Shown piece after piece: positions 8,438-16,840 of a stretch of 60,311 nucleotides of DNA; position 1 is the stretch's first letter, and each line of letters opens with the position of its first letter. Position numbers and translations under genes: made by a program. The notes beneath the pieces are model-generated. The model ran no database searches, had not been told where the DNA came from, and saw nothing but the letters and a program-made list of their open reading frames with translations. This DNA is from Streptomyces sioyaensis (GTDB taxonomy: Bacteria > Actinomycetota > Actinomycetes > Streptomycetales > Streptomycetaceae), in assembly GCF_004122735.1 (NCBI RefSeq), contig NZ_SDIF01000034.1, positions 1 through 60,311 of the forward strand, given 5' to 3'.

Positions 8438-9562
8438 GGGATCCGCGATCGCGAAGGCGGCGTTGGCGGCGGGGACGCCGCAGTAGACGGCGGTCTGGAG
8501 CAGGACCTCCTGGATCTCGTCCGGGGTGAGTCCGTTGCGCAGCGCCGCCCGTACGTGCAGGGCGAGTTCCTTGTGGTGGCCGCCCGCGACAAGGGCGGTG
8601 AGGGTGACGCAGCTGCGACTGCGGCGGTCGAGCCCGGGCCGGGTCCAGATCTCGCCCCAGGCGTAGCGGGTGAGGAAGTCCTGGAAGGTGGCGGTGAAGG
8701 CGCTGGTGCGCGCCTGGGCACGGTCGACGTGGTCGTTGCCGAGGACCGCGCGCCGTACGGCCGTGCTCGCCGCGCAGCGGAGGTCGTCGGGTGGAGTCGG
8801 GGCCGCGAAGTGGTCCCGGAGGGCGGTGAGTACGGCGTGCGGTTGCTCGACGAGAGCGAGGTGGGAGGCGGCGGGCAGCTCCCACAGGGTGGAACCGGTG
8901 ATGCCGTCGGCCAGCTCGCGGGCGTGGGCGGGCGGAGTGGCCGGATCGCCGCGCCCCGCGATCACCAGGGTCGGTGCGGTGATCCGGGGCAGCTCGGCAC
9001 GCAGGTCGTAGCCGGCGAGGGCGTCGCAGCACGCCGCGTAGCCGGCCGGGTCGCTCGCGCGGAGGTCGGCGACGAGAGCGGCGGCGGTGGCCGAGTGGGT
9101 GAACCCGGGGGTGAACCAGCGGCCGGGCGCCGTTCCGACGAGGGCTTCGGTGCCCTGTGCGCGCACCAGGGCGGCGCGCTGCTGCCAGCCGCTGGGTTCG
9201 CCGAAGCGGGCCGAGGAGCAGATCAGCCCCAGCGCGGTGACCCGTTCGGGATGGTGGACGGCGAGGTGGGTGCCGACCGCTCCACCGAGCGAGACACCGG
9301 CGTAGGCGAAGCGTTCCACGCCGAGGTGGTCGGTGAGGGCGAGCACCAGGTCGGCCAGATCGGCGACGGTGGCGCCCGGAGGGATGAGCTCGGCAGGCGA
9401 GCCCCCATGCCCGGGCAGGTCCCAGCGGATCACCCGGAAGTGCCGTGCCAAGGCGGGCAGTTGGGCATCCCAGAGGGCGAGCGAGGTGCCGAGGGAGGGG
9501 CCGAGGATCAGCGCCGGGCCGTCCGAGGGGCCGTCGAGGCGGTGGTGCGGGAGGTGCTTCAT
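8399..9562 (-). CDS. pcaDC: 3-oxoadipate enol-lactonase / 4-carboxymuconolactone decarboxylase fusion
   Basis: 387-aa bifunctional enzyme of the beta-ketoadipate pathway. The N-terminal alpha/beta-hydrolase (residues 1-250; oxyanion loop near GPSLGTS, nucleophile Ser91 in GVSLGG, His in AASHLALVEQP) hydrolyses 3-oxoadipate enol-lactone. The C-terminal domain (about 260-380; RSRSCVTLTALVAGGHHKELALHVRAAL..GLTPDEIQEVLLQTAVYCGVPAAN) is a carboxymuconolactone decarboxylase. Fusion of the two is typical of actinobacteria (called PcaL in some Streptomyces). Its ATG overlaps the pcaB stop (ATGA), so it is the last gene of the operon. The extreme C-terminus is a repeated NEDPVINEDP encoded by an 18-bp duplication. 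Confidence 0.95.
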   Translation of the reverse strand: MKHLPHHRLDGPSDGPALILGPSLGTSLALWDAQLPALARHFRVIRWDLPGHGGSPAELIPPGATVADLADLVLALTDHLGVERFAYAGVSLGGAVGTHLAVHHPERVTALGLICSSARFGEPSGWQQRAALVRAQGTEALVGTAPGRWFTPGFTHSATAAALVADLRASDPAGYAACCDALAGYDLRAELPRITAPTLVIAGRGDPATPPAHARELADGITGSTLWELPAASHLALVEQPHAVLTALRDHFAAPTPPDDLRCAASTAVRRAVLGNDHVDRAQARTSAFTATFQDFLTRYAWGEIWTRPGLDRRSRSCVTLTALVAGGHHKELALHVRAALRNGLTPDEIQEVLLQTAVYCGVPAANAAFAIADPLINEDPVINEDP

Positions 9563-10992
9563 GGGTGGTTCCTGTGTTCGGACCCGGTCTTGCGCGCCAG
9601 GGCGCGGTCGACCAAGGCGGCTGCTGCTCCCAGGTAGGTCGTGGGGTCGGTGAGTCGGCTCATGCGGTCGAGATGGCCCGCCAGGGCCGGTTCCTCCGCC
9701 AGCACGGCGGCCAGGCTCCGCCGCTCGGCGGCGGCCCGGTGGGCGGCGCGGGTGAGGAGTTCCCTGGCCGGCTGGCGACCGAGCAGGGCGCCGAGTTCGA
9801 CAGCGAGGCGTTCGCTGACGATCAGGCCCCCGGTGACGTGCAGGTTGTCGTGCATCCGGGCGCTGAGGACCCGGAGGCTGTCGACAAGTTCGGCGGCGTC
9901 GCGGGCCGCCCCGCCGGCCAGCCGGAGCAGGGCGCGCAGGGTCTGCCACTCGGCGTGCCAGGCACCGGCCGGCCGTTCGTCCTCCGCGGTGAGTGCGGAG
10001 GTCAACACGGCGGCGAGAGCGGGTGCTTGGCGCGCGGCGGAGGTGATCAGCGCGGCTCGCACGGGGTTGCTCTTGTGCGGCATGGCCGAGGAATCTCCTC
10101 CGCTGCCCTCCGCCAGCTCGCCGATCTCCGTACGGGAGAGCACCAGGACGTCCACCGCGAGCTTGCCGAGCGCGCCGCAGACGAAGCCGAGCGCGCTGCC
10201 GAGGTCGGCGACCGGTGTGCGCAGGGTGTGCCAGGGCAGGACGGGCTCGGCGAGGCCGAGTTCCCGGGCGTAGGCGGCCAGCAGTGCGGGCCCGCCGGCG
10301 GGCGTCCCGGTCGGCGTTCCGAGCGCCGCCGTCGTCCCGGCTCGCGTTTCGAACGCCGCCAATGTTCCTGCCGCGCCGCCGAGTTGGGCGGGCAGGCGGA
10401 CGGCGGAGAGCCGTTCGAGGCCGTCCAGGACCAGGTGGCGCCAGCCGGCTGCCTTCAACCCGAAGGTGGTCGGGACGGCGTGCTGGGTGAGGGTGCGTCC
10501 CGGCATGGGGGTGGCCCGGTGCGCCTCGGCGAGCCGTCCGAGGGTGTCGGCCGTCCGCCGCAGGTCCGCGGCCAGCAGCGGCAGCGTGCGGGCCGCCACC
10601 AGCATGGTCGCGGTGTCCATGATGTCCTGGCTGGTCGCGCCGCGGTGCACGTACGGCGCGGCGTCGGCGGGCAGGGCGGCGGTCAGGTCGGCGGCCAGCG
10701 GGATGACCGGGTTGCCGCCCCTGCGGGCACGTACGGCGATGTCCCGTACGTCGAACCGGTCGGCGTGCGCGGCCGCCGTCACGGCGTCGGCGGCCCCTCG
10801 GGGTGCGTCGCCGAGGGTGGCCTGCGCCCGGGTCAGGGCGGCCTCGGCGTCCAGCATGGCCTGGAGGAACGCGCGGTCGCCGGTGGCCGCTTCGACGTCC
10901 GACGCGACCCGGACCGGGGAGAGCAGGCCGAGGTCCGCGACGGCGTCCGGGGACGCGTCGGCCGGCCGGGCGAGAGCGTCATCGGAAGTCAA
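9559..10992 (-). CDS. pcaB: 3-carboxy-cis,cis-muconate cycloisomerase
   Basis: 477-aa member of the fumarase/argininosuccinate lyase superfamily. It closes 3-carboxymuconate to 4-carboxymuconolactone. The superfamily signature GSSAMPHKSNPVRA (here GGDSSAMPHKSNP) and the ATSQDIMDT segment (RGATSQDIMDTATM) are intact. I place the start at the TTG at 10992, inside the end of pcaG (14-nt overlap) with AGGAGA about 9 nt upstream; no ATG or GTG is in frame at a suitable place. Translation is probably coupled to pcaG and to pcaDC downstream (ATGA overlap). Confidence 0.93.
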   Translation of the reverse strand: MTSDDALARPADASPDAVADLGLLSPVRVASDVEAATGDRAFLQAMLDAEAALTRAQATLGDAPRGAADAVTAAAHADRFDVRDIAVRARRGGNPVIPLAADLTAALPADAAPYVHRGATSQDIMDTATMLVAARTLPLLAADLRRTADTLGRLAEAHRATPMPGRTLTQHAVPTTFGLKAAGWRHLVLDGLERLSAVRLPAQLGGAAGTLAAFETRAGTTAALGTPTGTPAGGPALLAAYARELGLAEPVLPWHTLRTPVADLGSALGFVCGALGKLAVDVLVLSRTEIGELAEGSGGDSSAMPHKSNPVRAALITSAARQAPALAAVLTSALTAEDERPAGAWHAEWQTLRALLRLAGGAARDAAELVDSLRVLSARMHDNLHVTGGLIVSERLAVELGALLGRQPARELLTRAAHRAAAERRSLAAVLAEEPALAGHLDRMSRLTDPTTYLGAAAALVDRALARKTGSEHRNHP

Positions 10993-11521
10993 GGAAGACC
11001 GTCTCCTCAGGGCCCTGCAGCCGGATGTCGAAGCGGTGGGTGCGCGGGTCCTCCTGGGCGGCGAGCAGCGTCGCCCGCCGGCCGGGGGCGAGGGCGGCGA
11101 GCAGCGGGTCGGTGGCGGCCGGGTCGAGGTAGGCGCGGGTGTAGAGGTGGTGGAGCAGTCCGCGGGCGAACACGCAGAGGGACAGGTACGGCACGCCGGC
11201 GGGCGGGAGGGTGCGGATCGACCAGTGTCCGTCGGCGGCGGTGGCGACGCGGCCGAAGCCGGTGAAGGTGACCCCGTCGCGGCCGGCGAAGCCACCGGTG
11301 ACCGGATCGCGGCGCATCGAGCCGGGCTTGCCGGCCCGCGCGTGCCCCGGCTGCCAGAACTCCAGCAGCGCGTCGGGGATCGGCGCGCCCGCCCCGTCGT
11401 ACACGTAACCGTGCACGGTGATCGCGTCGGGGTGCCCGACCGGGGCGATCTCGCCGCCGCCGGGGAAGGGCAGGGCGTAGCCGTAGAACGGTCCTACGGT
11501 CTGCGAGGGGGTGGGGTGCAT
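10979..11521 (-). CDS. pcaG: Protocatechuate 3,4-dioxygenase, alpha subunit
   Basis: 180-aa alpha subunit of the intradiol ring-cleaving dioxygenase. The family N-terminus TPSQTVGPFYGYALPF and the core LEFWQPG...GFGRVATAADGHW are present. As in other PcaG proteins the iron ligands of the beta subunit are not conserved; alpha shapes the active-site entrance. The start at 11521 overlaps the pcaH stop (ATGA), which fits 1:1 subunit synthesis. Confidence 0.95.
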   Translation of the reverse strand: MHPTPSQTVGPFYGYALPFPGGGEIAPVGHPDAITVHGYVYDGAGAPIPDALLEFWQPGHARAGKPGSMRRDPVTGGFAGRDGVTFTGFGRVATAADGHWSIRTLPPAGVPYLSLCVFARGLLHHLYTRAYLDPAATDPLLAALAPGRRATLLAAQEDPRTHRFDIRLQGPEETVFLDFR

Positions 11522-12273
11522 CAGCGGCCCTCCTCGGTCCAGGTGGCGGTGGGACCGTCGAGGACGATGTCCCAGCGGTAGCCGAGCGACCACTCGGGGA
11601 CGGAGAGGTCGTGGTCGTAGGTGGCGACCAGGCGGGCGCGGGCGGCGGGGTCGGTGACGGACTGGAGGATGGGGTCGTAGGGGAAGAGCGGGTCGCCGGG
11701 GAAGTACATCTGGGTGACCAGCCGTTGGGTGAAGGCGGTGCCGAAGAGCGAGAAGTGGATGTGGGCCGGCCGCCAGGCGTTGTGGTGGTTGCGCCAGGGG
11801 TAGGCACCGGGCCTGACGGTGGTGAAGGCGTACTGCCCCTGGGCGTCGGTGAGGCAGCGGCCGACGCCGGTGAAGTGGGGGTCGAGCGGGGCGCGGTGCC
11901 GGTCGCGCTGGTGCGCGTACCGGCCGGAGGCGTTGGCCTGCCAGATTTCGACGAGCTGTCCGCGTACGGGGCGTCCGCCGCGGTCGAGGACGCGGCCGGT
12001 GACGGTGATCCGCTCACCGAGCGGTTCGCCGGTGTGCTGGCGGGTCAGGTCGGCGTCCAGCTCGGTGACGTCGGTGAGGCCGAAGGCGGGGCCGCTGAGC
12101 TCCGCCCCTTCCGGGTCCTGGACGGTGACGAGCGGCTGCCCGGGGTGGCGCAGCCGGCTGCTGCGGTAGGGGGCGTAGCCGCGGGCCGGGTGGTGGGCGG
12201 CCTCGCCGGTGGCGGCGTGTGCCGTGGCCTGCCGGGCGATCTCCCGCGAGATGTCGTGCTGGGTGAGGGTCAT
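11521..12273 (-). CDS. pcaH: Protocatechuate 3,4-dioxygenase, beta subunit
   Basis: 250-aa catalytic subunit that holds Fe(III) and cleaves protocatechuate to 3-carboxy-cis,cis-muconate. The ligand set is complete: Tyr119 (ASGRYAHQ), Tyr158 (RPGAYPWRN), His171 and His173 (PAHIHFS). The N-terminal RGYAPYRSSRLRHP matches the family. It lies 6 nt downstream of the pcaF stop and overlaps pcaG by ATGA. Confidence 0.96.
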   Translation of the reverse strand: MTLTQHDISREIARQATAHAATGEAAHHPARGYAPYRSSRLRHPGQPLVTVQDPEGAELSGPAFGLTDVTELDADLTRQHTGEPLGERITVTGRVLDRGGRPVRGQLVEIWQANASGRYAHQRDRHRAPLDPHFTGVGRCLTDAQGQYAFTTVRPGAYPWRNHHNAWRPAHIHFSLFGTAFTQRLVTQMYFPGDPLFPYDPILQSVTDPAARARLVATYDHDLSVPEWSLGYRWDIVLDGPTATWTEEGR

Positions 12274-12279
12274 CGGGGC

Positions 12280-13470
12280 CTACCTTTCGAGGACGAGCGC
12301 GAGGCCCTGTCCCACGCCGATGCACAGGGCGGCGAGCGCGGTGCCGGAGCCCGCCGCGGCGAGTTGGTGGGCGGCGCCGCCGGTGATCCGGGCGCCGGAC
12401 GCACCGAGGGGGTGCCCGAGGGCGAGCGCACCGCCGCGCGGGTTGACCACCGCCGGGTCGAGGCCCGGCCAGGCGCGCATGCAGGCCAGGGCCTGGGCGG
12501 CGAAGGCCTCGTTCAGCTCGACGGCGGTGAGGGCGTCGACGTCCCGGCCGGCCTTCGTGAGGGCTCGACGGACCGCCTCGACGGGTCCGGTGCCGAAGAA
12601 CTGCGGTTCCACGCCGCTGACGGCGCAGGCGCTGATCCGGGCGAGCGGTTCGCGACCGGTGGCTTCGAGTCCGGCGGCGTCGGTGAGCAGCAGGGCGGCC
12701 GCCCCGTCGCTGAGCGGTGAGGAGTTGCCGGCGGTCACCGATCCCGTCTGCCGGAAGACCGGTGGGAGGGTGGCGAGGGCGTGGCGGGACGTGGTGTCAC
12801 GGATTGATTCGTCGCGGGTGAGGTCCACGCCCTCGACCGGGACGACCTCGCTGTCGAACAGGCCGTCCCGCCAGGCGCGCGCGGCCTTGTGGTGGCTGGC
12901 GAGCGCGAAGGCGTCCTGGGCCTCGCGGGTGATGCCGTGGCGGTCGGCGACCAGTTCCGCGCCTTCGCCCAGCGAGACCGTCCACCGGTCGGGCATCTTC
13001 GGGTTGACCATGCGCCAGCCCAGGGTGGTGGAGAAGAGCTCCTGGTGGCCGGCGGGGAAGGCGCGTGGGGGCTTGGGCAGCACCCAGGGGGCACGGCTCA
13101 TCGACTCCACCCCACCGGCGAGCGCGATCGAGGCGTCCCCCACGGCGATCGACCGATAGGCCTGGATCACGGCCTCCATCCCGGAGCCGCAGAGCCGGTT
13201 GACCGTCACACCGGGCACCGTGACCGGCAGTCCGGCCAGCAGCACCGCCATCCGGGCCACGTTGCGGTTCTCTTCGCCCGCACCATTGGCGTTGCCGAGG
13301 AACACGTCGTCGATCCGGGCCGGGTCGAGCCGCGGCGTGCGGTCGAGCAGGGCGCGCAGCACGCCGGCGGCGAGGTCGTCGGGGCGGACGGTGGCGAGGG
13401 CTCCGCCGTATTTGCCGACGGGCGTGCGGACGGCGTCGACGACGTAGACGTCGTGGAGGCGCTCGGTCAT
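12280..13470 (-). CDS. pcaF: 3-oxoadipyl-CoA thiolase
   Basis: 396-aa type II thiolase that splits 3-oxoadipyl-CoA into succinyl-CoA and acetyl-CoA, the last step of the pathway. Acyl-accepting Cys94 is in NRLCGSGMEA, the catalytic His in GHPLGASGAR and the second Cys in LCIGVGQG. AGGAG lies 7 nt before the ATG at 13470 (MTERLHDVYVVDAVRTP). Sequence alone does not separate it from acetyl-CoA acetyltransferases; the position between pcaJ and pcaH decides the call. Confidence 0.93.
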   Translation of the reverse strand: MTERLHDVYVVDAVRTPVGKYGGALATVRPDDLAAGVLRALLDRTPRLDPARIDDVFLGNANGAGEENRNVARMAVLLAGLPVTVPGVTVNRLCGSGMEAVIQAYRSIAVGDASIALAGGVESMSRAPWVLPKPPRAFPAGHQELFSTTLGWRMVNPKMPDRWTVSLGEGAELVADRHGITREAQDAFALASHHKAARAWRDGLFDSEVVPVEGVDLTRDESIRDTTSRHALATLPPVFRQTGSVTAGNSSPLSDGAAALLLTDAAGLEATGREPLARISACAVSGVEPQFFGTGPVEAVRRALTKAGRDVDALTAVELNEAFAAQALACMRAWPGLDPAVVNPRGGALALGHPLGASGARITGGAAHQLAAAGSGTALAALCIGVGQGLALVLER

Positions 13471-13536
13471 GGAAGGCTCCTGTTGCTGTACGGGCACGCA
13501 CCGGGGTGCGTGCGTTCCCCGCGAGGTGTCGGCTGC

Positions 13537-14184
13537 TCAGCGGGTGGTGGGGAGGGCGACGCGGACGGGTGCGGCCGTCTTCGCCAGCACCTCGTCAGGG
13601 CCGACACCGGGGGCGGTTTCGATCAGGACGAAGCCGTCCGGCGTGATGTCGAGGACGCCGAGGTCGGTGAGGACACGGTGGACGCACGCCGTGCCGGTGA
13701 GCGGCAGGCCGCACTCGGCCACGAGTTTCGGCGTGCCGTCCTTGGCGGTGTGCTCCGTCATGACGAGGACCGTGCGGGCACCGTGGACCAGGTCCATCGC
13801 GCCGCCCATGCCCTTGACCAGCTTTCCGGGGATCATCCAGTTGGCCAGGTCTCCTCGGGCGGAGACCTGCATGGCGCCGAGGACCGCGGTGTCGACGTGG
13901 CCGCCGCGGATCATGCCGAAGGAGAGCGCGGAGTCGAAGAACGACGCCCCGGGGACCACCGTCACGGTCTCCTTGCCGGCGTTGATGAGGTCGGGGTCGA
14001 CCTCGCTCTCGTACGGGTAACGGCCCACGCCCAGCAGCCCGTTCTCCGACTGGAGCACGACGTCCGCGTCGTCGGGCAGGAAACTCGGCACCAGAGTGGG
14101 CAGTCCGATTCCGAGGTTGACGTAGGAGGAGTCGGCGAGCTCGGCCGCGGCGCGGGCGGCCAGTTCGTTGCGGGTCCAGGCCAT
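13537..14184 (-). CDS. pcaJ: 3-oxoadipate:succinyl-CoA transferase, subunit B
   Basis: 215-aa beta subunit. The glutamate that forms the CoA thioester lies in the signature LQSENGLLG, and the N-terminal VNLGIGLPTLVP and SFGMIRGGHVDTAVLGAMQV segments fit class I CoA-transferases. It overlaps the pcaI stop (TGATG arrangement) and therefore is translated with it. The beta subunits of acetoacetate CoA-transferases are similar, so the assignment rests on the operon. Confidence 0.94.
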   Translation of the reverse strand: MAWTRNELAARAAAELADSSYVNLGIGLPTLVPSFLPDDADVVLQSENGLLGVGRYPYESEVDPDLINAGKETVTVVPGASFFDSALSFGMIRGGHVDTAVLGAMQVSARGDLANWMIPGKLVKGMGGAMDLVHGARTVLVMTEHTAKDGTPKLVAECGLPLTGTACVHRVLTDLGVLDITPDGFVLIETAPGVGPDEVLAKTAAPVRVALPTTR

Positions 14185-14966
14185 CAGGCGCGCGCCGCCT
14201 CTCGTGCCGCGCGGACGGAGACCGTCCGCTTCTCGATGTGCTTCTCGGCTGCCTGAGCGGGGGACAGCGGGAGGACCCGCTGCACGAAGACGCCCGGCAG
14301 ATGGATCTCGTCGGGTCCCAGGACGCCCGGCTCGACCAGCTCCTCCACCTCGGCGACGGTGACCCGGCCGGCCATCGCGGCCAGCGGGTTGAAGTTGCGG
14401 GCGGCCTTGTGGAAGACGAGGTTGCCGTGCCGGTCGCCGCGCGCCGCGTGGACGAGCGCGAAGTCGGTGGTGAGGGCGTGCTCCAGGACGTGGCCGCGGC
14501 CGTCGAACTCGCGGACCTCCTTCGGCGGGGAGGACACCGCCACGCCGCCGTCCGGGCCGTAGCGCCAGGGAAGGCCGCCGTCGGCGACCGGGGTGCCGAC
14601 GCCGGCCGGCGTGAAGAACGCCGGAATGCCCGCACCGCCGGCGCGCAGCCGCTCGGCGAGCGTGCCCTGCGGGGTCAGCTCGACCTCCAACTCGCCGCTC
14701 AGGTACTGCCGGGCGAACTCCCGGTTCCCGCCGATGTACGAGCTGGTGACCCGGGTGATCCGCCCGGCGGCCAGCAGGATGCCGAGCCCACGGCCGTCGA
14801 CGCCGCAGTTGTTCGACACCACGCTCAGCCGGCCCGATCCGCGGTCGTGCACCGCCTGGATCAGCACGTTCGGCACGCCGCTGAGGCCGAATCCGCCCAC
14901 GGCCAGCGAGGACCCGTCGGTGAGGTCGCCGATGGCCTCGGCGGCGGTCTGCCGGACTTTGTCCAT
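14184..14966 (-). CDS. pcaI: 3-oxoadipate:succinyl-CoA transferase, subunit A
   Basis: 260-aa alpha subunit, first gene of the pca operon. The CoA-binding glycine motif appears as LAVGGFGLSGVPN, and SNNCGVDGRGLG and RAARGDRHGNLVFHKAARNFNP are family hallmarks. The start at 14966 has GAGGG 6 nt upstream. Upstream in-frame codons run into the operator region and are not credible. Expression is likely controlled from 14967-15117, which holds the AGTGAA-N6-TTCA dyad. Confidence 0.94.
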   Translation of the reverse strand: MDKVRQTAAEAIGDLTDGSSLAVGGFGLSGVPNVLIQAVHDRGSGRLSVVSNNCGVDGRGLGILLAAGRITRVTSSYIGGNREFARQYLSGELEVELTPQGTLAERLRAGGAGIPAFFTPAGVGTPVADGGLPWRYGPDGGVAVSSPPKEVREFDGRGHVLEHALTTDFALVHAARGDRHGNLVFHKAARNFNPLAAMAGRVTVAEVEELVEPGVLGPDEIHLPGVFVQRVLPLSPAQAAEKHIEKRTVSVRAAREAARA

Positions 14967-14990
14967 GAGTGCCCTCAAGGTTGTTCGCGT

Positions 14991-15006
14991 AGTGAATGTT
15001 CGTTCA
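14991..15006. promoter_or_regulatory. Candidate operator in the pca/regulator intergenic region
   Basis: AGTGAA-TGTTCG-TTCA, an imperfect dyad 25-40 nt upstream of pcaI and about 110 nt upstream of the divergent IclR-type gene. The same arrangement, with perfect and longer arms, recurs upstream of the aromatic-acid permease gene (18214-18233). It is well placed to overlap the pcaI promoter. Confidence 0.5.
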
Positions 15007-15117
15007 TAATCTGGGGTGCCGAGAGTGTGCGCCTGCGTGCGGTGTCTGTCAACGCCCGGCTCGCACCCGCTCGGCCAGTACGGTTGCCCGAAGCCCGCTA
15101 CGGAGAGCAGAGCCACC

Positions 15118-16776
15118 ATGCCGACCACCGATGTCCGCGCACCCGCCGAAGCCGTGGGGCCGCTGATCCGCGGCATCGCCGTGCTGCGCGAACTCACCGA
15201 GGCGGACGGCCGCCAGAGCCTCGGCGGTCTCTCCCGCGGCACCGCCCTCGCCCGCTCCACGGTGGACCGGATCGCCGCCACGCTGACCCGCATGGGGTAC
15301 GTCCGGCAGATAGGCCGCGACATCGCGCTCACGCCCCGGCTGATGGAGCTCGGCAACGCCTACCTCGGCGCCATCCGGCTGCCCGACCTGCTCGGCCCGC
15401 ACGCGGACCGCCTCGCCGACGCCCTCGACGAGTCGGTGTCCCTCGCCGTGCCGGACCGCGACGGCATCCGGTTCGTCCACCAGGCCACCCGCCGTCGCGC
15501 GCTGTCCCTCACCTTCCGCCTCGGCGACCTGCTGCCCGCCGAACGGACCGCCCACGGGCAGGTGTTCGCGGCGGACTGGACCGAGGAGGAGTGGGCGTAC
15601 TGGCGCGAGCGGTGGGCGGCGGACCCGGAGAACCTGCGCTTCCCCGCCGTCCCGCCCTTCCGCCAGCCCGCCGAGTTCCTCGCCGAGGCCGCCGCCGTCG
15701 CCCGCACGCGGGGCTGGGCGGTGGACGACCAGATGATCGAGCCGGGCCTGATCGCGCTCGTGCTGCCGGTCCGCGACGCCCAGGGGCGACAGGTCTGCGG
15801 GGTCAGCGTGGTCAGCCACACCAGTCGGCACAGCGCCCGCTCACTGCGCGAGGCCGTACTGCCCACCCTGCGCGAGACGGTGGCCGCCATGGAGGACGAC
15901 CTGCGCCACGCCCCGCCGATCGAGGCGGCACGGCGGCCCGCGGACGTCGCCGGATCGGCGGCGTGGACCCAGGCGTCCAAACAGGAGCTCGGAAGGGAGT
16001 TCGTGGAGGCGCTGGCGCGGGGGCTGACCGTGCTGACCGCGTTCGGCCCCGGGCGCGCCGCGTTGCCGCTCACCGCCGTCGCCGAGGCCACCGGCCTGGC
16101 CCGGGCCACCGCCCGACGGGCCCTGATCACGCTGGAGCACCTGGGCTACGTCACCGCGCACGGGCGGGAGTTCAGCCTCACCCCCCGGGTGCTCGACCTG
16201 GGCTTCGCGCCGCTGTCGTGCGCGCCGCTGTCACGGATCGCCGAGCCCCACCTGGCCGACCTGGCCGTCGAGGTGCAGGACTCCGCCTCTCTTGCCGTGC
16301 TCGCGGGCGACGACGTCCAGTACACCGCCCGCATCGCCACCCGCCGCGTCATGAGCGTCAACATCACCGTCGGCACCCGGTTCCCCGCCTTCGTCACCTC
16401 GATGGGACGCGTGCTCCTCGCCGACCTTCCGCCCGCCGCCCGCGCGGCCCGGCTGGAACGGGCCGACCGAAGCCCCCTGACCAGCCGCACCGTCACCGAC
16501 CCGGCCCGGCTGGCCCGGCTGCTCGACACGATCGCGCGGGACGGATACGCCCTGGTCGACGAGGAGTTGGAGGAGGGGCTGCGCTCGATCGCCGTGCCGA
16601 TCCGCGACCGCACCGGACGGGCGGTCGCGGCCGTCAACATCGCCACGCACACCGGCCGCCGCAGCCTCGCGCAGTGCCGTCAGGACGTGCTCCCCGCACT
16701 GCGCACGGCCGCCGCCCGGATCGAGAACGACCTGCACACGGCCGGGCGTTACGTGCGGATCGCCACCACCTCCTGA
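15118..16776 (+). CDS. Double-length IclR-family transcriptional regulator of the pca cluster
   Basis: 552-aa protein made of two complete IclR units in tandem. Unit 1 (about 10-255) has a winged helix-turn-helix (LGGLSRGTALARSTVDRIAATL) and an effector domain ending VVSHTSRHSARSLREAVLPTLRETVAAME. Unit 2 (about 290-545) has a second helix-turn-helix (AVAEATGLARATARRALITLEHLGYV) and an effector domain (SASLAVLAGDDVQYTARIATRRVMSVNITVGTRFPAFVTSMGRVLLA). The second effector domain matches PcaR/PcaU-like regulators that sense protocatechuate or beta-ketoadipate. Divergent from pcaI; probably controls the operon and itself. The ATG at 15118 has a GGAGAG about 10 nt upstream. Ordinary IclR proteins are about 250 aa. 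Confidence 0.88.
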   Translation: MPTTDVRAPAEAVGPLIRGIAVLRELTEADGRQSLGGLSRGTALARSTVDRIAATLTRMGYVRQIGRDIALTPRLMELGNAYLGAIRLPDLLGPHADRLADALDESVSLAVPDRDGIRFVHQATRRRALSLTFRLGDLLPAERTAHGQVFAADWTEEEWAYWRERWAADPENLRFPAVPPFRQPAEFLAEAAAVARTRGWAVDDQMIEPGLIALVLPVRDAQGRQVCGVSVVSHTSRHSARSLREAVLPTLRETVAAMEDDLRHAPPIEAARRPADVAGSAAWTQASKQELGREFVEALARGLTVLTAFGPGRAALPLTAVAEATGLARATARRALITLEHLGYVTAHGREFSLTPRVLDLGFAPLSCAPLSRIAEPHLADLAVEVQDSASLAVLAGDDVQYTARIATRRVMSVNITVGTRFPAFVTSMGRVLLADLPPAARAARLERADRSPLTSRTVTDPARLARLLDTIARDGYALVDEELEEGLRSIAVPIRDRTGRAVAAVNIATHTGRRSLAQCRQDVLPALRTAAARIENDLHTAGRYVRIATTS

Positions 16777-16806
16777 GCACGCCGTCCGCGGTCGCCGACG
16801 GTCGAC

Positions 16807-16840
16807 GGCGCCCGGGCCGGCCGGCCGCGCGGGGGGCGCC
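16807..16840. terminator. Hairpin between convergent regulator and permease genes
   Basis: GGCGCCC (16807-16813) pairs with GGGCGCC (16834-16840) across a GC-rich loop that can itself pair. It lies in the 64-nt gap between two convergent stop codons. Confidence 0.45.
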
